Shown here piece by piece: positions 59,187 through 64,000 of a stretch of DNA of 64,000 nt. The position numbers and the translations under genes are program-made. Source of the stretch: Phocaeicola oris (GTDB lineage: Bacteria; Bacteroidota; Bacteroidia; Bacteroidales; Bacteroidaceae); the NCBI RefSeq assembly GCF_021295095.1, contig NZ_JAJLQX010000009.1, positions 1 to 64,000 on the forward strand, written 5' to 3'. Position 1 is the first letter of the stretch, and each line of letters starts with the position of its first letter. The notes under the pieces are model-generated. The model was not told the DNA's origin and ran no database searches. It saw only the letters and a list, made by a program, of their open reading frames with translations.

Positions 59187-60665
59187 ATGAAAGACGCATA
59201 CTTCTTTGCTGTCGACTTAGGCGCAACCAGTGGCAGAACAATTATCGGCCATCTATTTAATAATCAACTTGAATTAAAGCAACTCACGCGTTTTCCAAAT
59301 AAGATTATTGAGATTAAAGGTCATTTTTACTGGGACATTTATGCCCTATACAATGAAATAATTAACGGACTGAAAATCGCGGCCGAACAAAATATTCCAA
59401 TCCAATCTATCGGTATTGATACATGGGGAGTTGACTTCGTTTTCTTTGGAAAAGATGGTGATATACTTCGTGCGCCTTATTCTTATAGAGATAATCATAC
59501 CGTAGGTGCTCCGGAAGAATTCTTTAAAATAACGCCTCGCGAAAAAGTCTACGGAGTCACAGGTATTCAAATAATGAACTTTAATTCTTTATATCAACTA
59601 TATACATTACGTAAGAATCACTGCTCTGCTCTGAACGCAGCTGATAAAATCTTATTTATGCCGGATGCTCTTGGCTATTTGTTAACCGGAAAGATGGTAA
59701 CGGAATATACCATTGCGTCTACATCACAAATGCTTGATCCAAGAACAAAGCAATTGAATAAAGAATTGATGGAAGCCGCCGGAGTTAAACCTGAACAGTT
59801 CGCTCCTATTACTTTTCCCGGAGAACAACTTGGGACTATCTCCGAAGAGATTCAAGCAATGACCGGACTTGGTCCCGTTCCTGTTATTGTGATTGCCGGA
59901 CATGACACAGGATCTGCCGTTGCCTCAGTTCCCGCAGAAAATGAACGCTTCGCGTATTTAAGCTCAGGAACATGGAGCTTAATGGGAATCGAAACAAAAA
60001 ATGCTATTATCAATAATGAAAGTTTTGAAAAGAATTTCACAAACGAAGGCGGAATTGAAGGTACTACCCGTTTCTTAAAAAACATTTGTGGCCTTTGGAT
60101 CATTGAACGCTGCAAGAAAGAATTAAAAACATTACCTGCTTACTCGTATGACGAATTGAATAAAATAGCTATTAAAGCTCCTGCATTCCGTACATTATTT
60201 AATCCGGATTCTCCTTGTTTCGCAAATCCAAGCTCTATGACCGAATCCATTAAAAATTATTGCAAAGTTACTAATCAACCTATTCCAGAAACAGATGGAG
60301 AATGGGTTCGCTGTATATTTGAAAGCTTAGCCTTACGATACAGACAAGTATTTGCTGATCTGCAAAAAATGGCTCCGTTCACAATTGAAGTATTACACAT
60401 CATCGGTGGTGGTTCTAAAAATGAATTACTTGATCAGTTCACATGTAACTCTTTGGGTATTCCTGTTGTCGCCGGTCCTACTGAAGGTACAGCAATTGGA
60501 AACATTATGATGCAAGCGAAAGCTTCAGGTTTGGTAAATACTATTGAGGAAATGCGCAAACTAATCAGAGCGTCTATAGAAACTGTCGAATACTTTCCAA
60601 AAGATAATGACATTTGGGAAGAAGGTTACAAGAAGTATCTCTCTGTTTATCGTACTGACATATAA
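59187..60665 (+). CDS. rhaB: L-rhamnulokinase
   Basis: This 492-aa FGGY-family kinase phosphorylates L-rhamnulose with ATP. It has DLGATSGRTIIG at the N-terminus, GIDTWGVDFVFF, the catalytic region VIAGHDTGSAVASVP, YLSSGTWSLMGIE and the C-terminal HIIGGGSKNELLDQFTCNSLG nucleotide-binding motif. First gene of rhaB-rhaA-rhaT-rhaD; the gap to rhaA is 34 bp. Confidence 0.95.
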   Translation: MKDAYFFAVDLGATSGRTIIGHLFNNQLELKQLTRFPNKIIEIKGHFYWDIYALYNEIINGLKIAAEQNIPIQSIGIDTWGVDFVFFGKDGDILRAPYSYRDNHTVGAPEEFFKITPREKVYGVTGIQIMNFNSLYQLYTLRKNHCSALNAADKILFMPDALGYLLTGKMVTEYTIASTSQMLDPRTKQLNKELMEAAGVKPEQFAPITFPGEQLGTISEEIQAMTGLGPVPVIVIAGHDTGSAVASVPAENERFAYLSSGTWSLMGIETKNAIINNESFEKNFTNEGGIEGTTRFLKNICGLWIIERCKKELKTLPAYSYDELNKIAIKAPAFRTLFNPDSPCFANPSSMTESIKNYCKVTNQPIPETDGEWVRCIFESLALRYRQVFADLQKMAPFTIEVLHIIGGGSKNELLDQFTCNSLGIPVVAGPTEGTAIGNIMMQAKASGLVNTIEEMRKLIRASIETVEYFPKDNDIWEEGYKKYLSVYRTDI

Positions 60666-60699
60666 AGAATTAATTAACTTAATAAATTTAATAAATATC

Positions 60700-61953
60700 A
60701 TGAAAGAAGAACTCATAAAGAAAGCGTATGAAATAGCAAAAGAACGCTATGCCACGATTGGTGTTGATACTGATAAAGCTATCGAAATATTAGAAAAAAC
60801 TCCTATCTCTCTGCATTGCTGGCAAGCTGACGATGTTGTTGGCTTTGAGCGTAATGAAGCACTCTCAGGTGGTATCCAAACAACAGGTAATTATCCGGGA
60901 AGAGCCCGCAACATAGATGAAGTTCGTCAAGATATCAAAGAAGTTAAATCTTTGTTAGCCGGTACGTTCCGTTTGAACTTACATGAGACCTATGGCGAAT
61001 TTGATGGAAAATTCGTCGACCGTGACGAAGTTGAAGTTAAACACTTTCAGGGATGGATGGATTGGGCAAAAGATAATGGATTGAAATTAGATTTCAACTC
61101 AACAAGTTTCTCACACCCGAAAAGTGGTTATCTGACATTGTCTAATCCGGATAAAAGCATTCGTGATTTCTGGATTGAGCATACAAAACGTTGCCGACAT
61201 ATTGCAGACGCAATGGGTAAAGCCCAAAAAGATCCATGCATCATGAATATCTGGATCCACGATGGTTTGAAAGATCTGACTGTCGAGCGCAAACGCTATC
61301 GTGACATCTTAAAAGAATCTCTCGACGATATACTCTCGGAAAAACTTCCACACATGAAACCTTGCTTGGAAGCTAAGTTATTCGGTATCGGCATGGAAAG
61401 CTACACGGTTGGCTCGCATGACTTCTACGCAGGTTACTGCGCTAAGAACAATGTAATGTACACGCTGGATACCGGTCACTATGAACAAACCGAAAATGTG
61501 AGTGATATGGTCGCTTCGTTATTAGTATTCGTCCCTGAATTAATGCTTCATGTCAGTCGTCCTGTTCGTTGGGATTCAGACCATGTAACAATTATGAACG
61601 ATCAGACTCTTGACCTATTTAAAGAATTAGTTCGTGCCAATGCTTTGAATCGTGCCCATATAGGTTTGGATTATTTCGACGCGTCTATCAACCGTATCGG
61701 TGCTTATATCATTGGAACTCGCGCGACTCAAAAGTGTTTGCTTTCCGCTTTATTGGAACCGTTAAAGACTTTGCGTAAATATGAGGATAAAGGACAGTGG
61801 TTTGAGCGTTTAGCTTTACTTGAAGAAGCTAAAACTCTCCCATTCGGTGCCGTATACGACTACTTCAACTTGAAGAATGACGTTCCTGTTGGTGAAGAAT
61901 TTATTCCATCCATTGAGGAATATGAAAAGAATGTTACTTCCAAACGTGGTTAA
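60700..61953 (+). CDS. rhaA: L-rhamnose isomerase
   Basis: This 417-aa metal-dependent TIM-barrel isomerase converts L-rhamnose to L-rhamnulose. Family motifs are SLHCWQADDVVGFE, GGIQTTGNYPGRARN, FNSTSFSHPKSG, NIWIHDGLKD, GSHDFYAGY and LDTGHYEQTENV, supplying the Mn/Zn ligands. Start ATG 60700; an in-frame ATG at 60607 lies inside rhaB and is rejected. The orthologue is called rhaI in some Bacteroides annotation. Confidence 0.95.
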   Translation: MKEELIKKAYEIAKERYATIGVDTDKAIEILEKTPISLHCWQADDVVGFERNEALSGGIQTTGNYPGRARNIDEVRQDIKEVKSLLAGTFRLNLHETYGEFDGKFVDRDEVEVKHFQGWMDWAKDNGLKLDFNSTSFSHPKSGYLTLSNPDKSIRDFWIEHTKRCRHIADAMGKAQKDPCIMNIWIHDGLKDLTVERKRYRDILKESLDDILSEKLPHMKPCLEAKLFGIGMESYTVGSHDFYAGYCAKNNVMYTLDTGHYEQTENVSDMVASLLVFVPELMLHVSRPVRWDSDHVTIMNDQTLDLFKELVRANALNRAHIGLDYFDASINRIGAYIIGTRATQKCLLSALLEPLKTLRKYEDKGQWFERLALLEEAKTLPFGAVYDYFNLKNDVPVGEEFIPSIEEYEKNVTSKRG

Positions 61954-61964
61954 TCAGTTGACCG

Positions 61965-62975
61965 ATGGAAATTATAATAGGATTAATCATCATTGCAATA
62001 GGAGCGTTCTGTCAGTCGAGCAGTTACGTTCCAATCAACAAAATAAAAAATTGGAGTTGGGAAAGCTACTGGATTGTTCAGGGCATCTTTGCCTGGTTAG
62101 TATTCCCCTTTTTAGGAGCATTATTAGCTGTACCTTCAGAACATTCTTTATTCGAAATATATGCCGCTAATCCAACAGCCACTCTTTGGGCTGTCTTCTT
62201 TGGCATTCTTTGGGGAGTAGGCGGGCTGACATTTGGTCTGTCTATGAGATACTTAGGCGTAGCTCTCGGACAATCAATCGCGCTTGGAACTTGTGCCGGA
62301 TTAGGAACTATCCTCACACCGGTCTTTACCGGTAAGACCGGCGATTTAACAACTCCGGTCATAGTTGGTGTGGTGGTTACTTTAATCGGTATTGGGATTA
62401 TTGGTTATGCAGGAAGCCTGAAGTCGGCAAAACTAAGTGACGAAGAAAAGAAAAAAGCTGTAAAAGACTTCAACTTTCCTAAAGGCATATTGGTTGCTCT
62501 TCTTGCCGGCTTCATGAGTGCTTGTTTCAGTATCGGCCTTGGTTTTGGTGAGCCATTGCATTTCGCAGAAAGTAAAGATATATTCAAAACATTGCCCGCA
62601 ACATTCATGGTTACATTAGGAGGTTTCATTACCAATGCCATATACTGCTTTTACCAAAACTCAAAGAACCATACTTGGGATGATTACGGCAAGACATCTT
62701 TATATGTCAATAACCTTCTGTTCTGTGCATTAGCCGGCATTCTCTGGTACAGTCAATTCTTCGGCCTAAGCTTAGGTAAAGGATTTTTAGCTTCATCCGC
62801 CGTATTGATGACCTTCTCATGGTGTATACTGATGGCACTGAACGTAACATTTAGCAATGTTTGGGGAATTATTTTGAAAGAATGGAAAGGCTGTGATAAG
62901 AAGACTATTATTTGGTTAATCATTGGATTAATAATACTGATTATCTCGTCGTTCCTTCCACAATTATTAAAATAA
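61965..62975 (+). CDS. rhaT: L-rhamnose/proton symporter
   Basis: This 336-aa ten-helix transporter of the drug/metabolite superfamily (RhaT) starts IGLIIIAIGAFCQSSSYVPINKIKNWSWESYW and includes GGLTFGLSMRYLGVALGQS, AGFMSACFSIGLGFGEPL and FSNVWGIILKEWKG. It imports free L-rhamnose across the inner membrane with a proton. It follows rhaA by 11 bp. Confidence 0.95.
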   Translation: MEIIIGLIIIAIGAFCQSSSYVPINKIKNWSWESYWIVQGIFAWLVFPFLGALLAVPSEHSLFEIYAANPTATLWAVFFGILWGVGGLTFGLSMRYLGVALGQSIALGTCAGLGTILTPVFTGKTGDLTTPVIVGVVVTLIGIGIIGYAGSLKSAKLSDEEKKKAVKDFNFPKGILVALLAGFMSACFSIGLGFGEPLHFAESKDIFKTLPATFMVTLGGFITNAIYCFYQNSKNHTWDDYGKTSLYVNNLLFCALAGILWYSQFFGLSLGKGFLASSAVLMTFSWCILMALNVTFSNVWGIILKEWKGCDKKTIIWLIIGLIILIISSFLPQLLK

Positions 62976-62999
62976 GATAAGATACGTAATTGATTAACA

Positions 63000-63809
63000 A
63001 TGGAATCTATTTTAAAAAACAGACCGACGCTCACTATAGAAATAAATAAAGTTGCCGAAGTCGCCGGTTATCTCTGGCAAAACGGATGGGCAGAAAGAAA
63101 CGGAGGAAATATCACCGTTAACATTACAAATATAATGGATGACGCTATCAAAGCATTGCCGGCTATTAGTGAAGTAAAACCTATTGGCATTACATTGCAA
63201 CATTTGAAAAATACTTATTTCTATTGTAAAGGAACAGGAAAACGCATGCGTGACCTGGCCCGCCAACCTATGGAAAACGGTTCTGTTATCAAAATACTTG
63301 ACGACTGTGCTCACTATGTAATCATAGCTGATAATCCTGTTAATCCCACAAGTGAGTTACCTTCGCATTTGGCTGTTCATAACCATTTAATAGAAATAGG
63401 CTCACCGTATAAAGCTACGGTCCATACCCATCCTATTGAATTGGTGGCCATGAGTCATAACAAAAAGTTCTTGCAAAAAGACGTTCTGACTAATATACTT
63501 TGGAGCATGATTCCGGAAACCAAAGCTTTTTGTCCACTTGGATTAGGGATAGTTCCTTACGAGTTGCCCGGCTCTTCAAAGTTGGCTGAAGAAACATTAA
63601 AACAGTTGGAAGAATACGATGTGGTGCTTTGGGAAAAACATGGCGTATTCGCCAAAGGTTTGGATGTAATGGACGCTTTCGATCAGATTGATGTACTCTC
63701 AAAGAGTGCTAAAATTTATTTGGATGCCAAATGTATGGGATTTGAACCTGATGGAATGACTGAAGAACAAATGAAAGAAATGAGCATCGCGTTCCATTTG
63801 CCCAAATAA
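63000..63809 (+). CDS. rhaD: L-rhamnulose-1-phosphate aldolase
   Basis: This class II zinc aldolase (269 aa) cleaves L-rhamnulose 1-phosphate to dihydroxyacetone phosphate and L-lactaldehyde. It has GWAERNGGNIT, the zinc ligands in ATVHTHPIELVAMSH and LWEKHGVFAKG, and a Glu in the GNIT/SELPSHLAVH surroundings typical of the family. Last gene of the operon; a terminator follows. Lactaldehyde reductase/dehydrogenase and the RhaR regulator are not in this window. Confidence 0.95.
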   Translation: MESILKNRPTLTIEINKVAEVAGYLWQNGWAERNGGNITVNITNIMDDAIKALPAISEVKPIGITLQHLKNTYFYCKGTGKRMRDLARQPMENGSVIKILDDCAHYVIIADNPVNPTSELPSHLAVHNHLIEIGSPYKATVHTHPIELVAMSHNKKFLQKDVLTNILWSMIPETKAFCPLGLGIVPYELPGSSKLAEETLKQLEEYDVVLWEKHGVFAKGLDVMDAFDQIDVLSKSAKIYLDAKCMGFEPDGMTEEQMKEMSIAFHLPK

Positions 63810-63828
63810 ACAAAAACTTTTTTATATT

Positions 63829-63867
63829 AGAGGATGTGCCATTTTTTAGACACATCCTCTTCTTCTT
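63829..63867 (+). terminator. Terminator of the rhamnose operon
   Basis: AGAGGATGTG (63829-63838) pairs with CACATCCTCT (63851-63860), followed by TCTTCTT. Confidence 0.8.
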
Positions 63868-63975
63868 ATACCATAATATGACGTATCGATAATGGTGCTT
63901 GATACCACAGAATAAACCAAAATGGGAGCTCATAATATACAGTTGTCAATCCAATACGTATGAACATAGAAAGTG

Positions 63976-64000
63976 ATACGGATGAGTTGTCAGGTTCATG
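63976..64000 (+). repeat. Start of another ATGAGTT-family 22-bp array
   Basis: One full unit (63976-63997) and the first three bases (ATG) of a second run to the window edge. It is preceded by AAAGTG as at 48.65 kb. Confidence 0.75.

Noticed and set aside
60607-60699. N-terminal extension of rhamnose isomerase
   Set aside because: It lies within rhaB; the family start MKEELIKKAYEIAKERYATIG matches ATG 60700.

Overview
This 64 kb window is chromosomal DNA from an anaerobic, probably gut-dwelling member of the Bacteroidales (Bacteroides/Parabacteroides relatives; genus not resolved). The call rests on repeated TAnnTTTG -7 promoter boxes, mostly weak Shine-Dalgarno sites, fimbrillin-type lipoproteins, a DUF4492-cydA-cydB operon, an rseC-rnfBCDGEA operon, a DUF5686 outer-membrane protein and a LytS/LytTR pair. 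I saw no rRNA, tRNA, CRISPR array, insertion sequence or prophage.

Layout. 1-1.8 kb: the 5' part of a fimbrillin-family lipoprotein gene (minus strand), a 51-codon Gly-rich microprotein gene and a long leader with a GT microsatellite. 1.8-9.2 kb: one plus-strand operon for aryl-acid/aryl-pyruvate metabolism (nitrilase-family amidase, IorAB, aminotransferase, two PaaK-type CoA ligases, tandem-ACT protein). 9.4-12.3 kb: cytochrome bd oxidase. 12.6-19.1 kb: TolC/MacA/MacB-type efflux pump with a LytS-type kinase and LytTR regulator. 19.2-25.4 kb: TSCPD protein, yebC, pheT, dnaB (minus) and ispE (plus). 25.9-32.8 kb: galE and the Rnf complex. 33.4-44.4 kb: cutC, a transglutaminase-like lipoprotein, lepA, a winged-helix protein, a D-2-hydroxyacid dehydrogenase, rarA and a DUF5686 protein. 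45.4-48.1 kb: a complete 886-aa fimbrillin-family gene with a leader duplicated from the window start. 48.8-52.6 kb: glnS, a TPR protein and dedA. 52.7-57.8 kb: mannose-1-phosphate guanylyltransferase, a GT2 glycosyltransferase, a Dcu transporter and a Tat-exported SQR-like flavoprotein. 58-63.8 kb: a ThuA-like protein and the rhamnose operon rhaB-rhaA-rhaT-rhaD.

How the genes fit together. IorAB moves electrons between ferredoxin and aryl-pyruvates or aryl-acyl-CoAs, and the CoA ligases, aminotransferase and amidase complete a reversible route between aromatic amino acids and aryl acids. Rnf links ferredoxin and NADH to ion pumping. Cytochrome bd removes oxygen. The SQR-like protein may feed quinone, and the Dcu carrier would serve fumarate/succinate exchange. 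Rhamnose catabolism supplies carbon.

The most unusual content is intergenic. All seven gene-free stretches longer than about 400 bp carry short palindromic repeats with a period of 22 bp (several sequence families) or 41 bp, close to two and four turns of the helix; the first of these stretches holds only a single degenerate unit. One family (core ATGAGTT) occurs at five loci plus two single units. Two copies lie inside a longer inverted element and differ in length by almost exactly two 22-bp units. A 465-bp array of 41-bp hairpin units lies behind the complete fimbrillin gene. These arrays and the duplicated fimbrillin leader (GT tract of 18 versus 16 units, an attenuator-like hairpin, a short perfect inverted repeat) are the best candidates for something undescribed.
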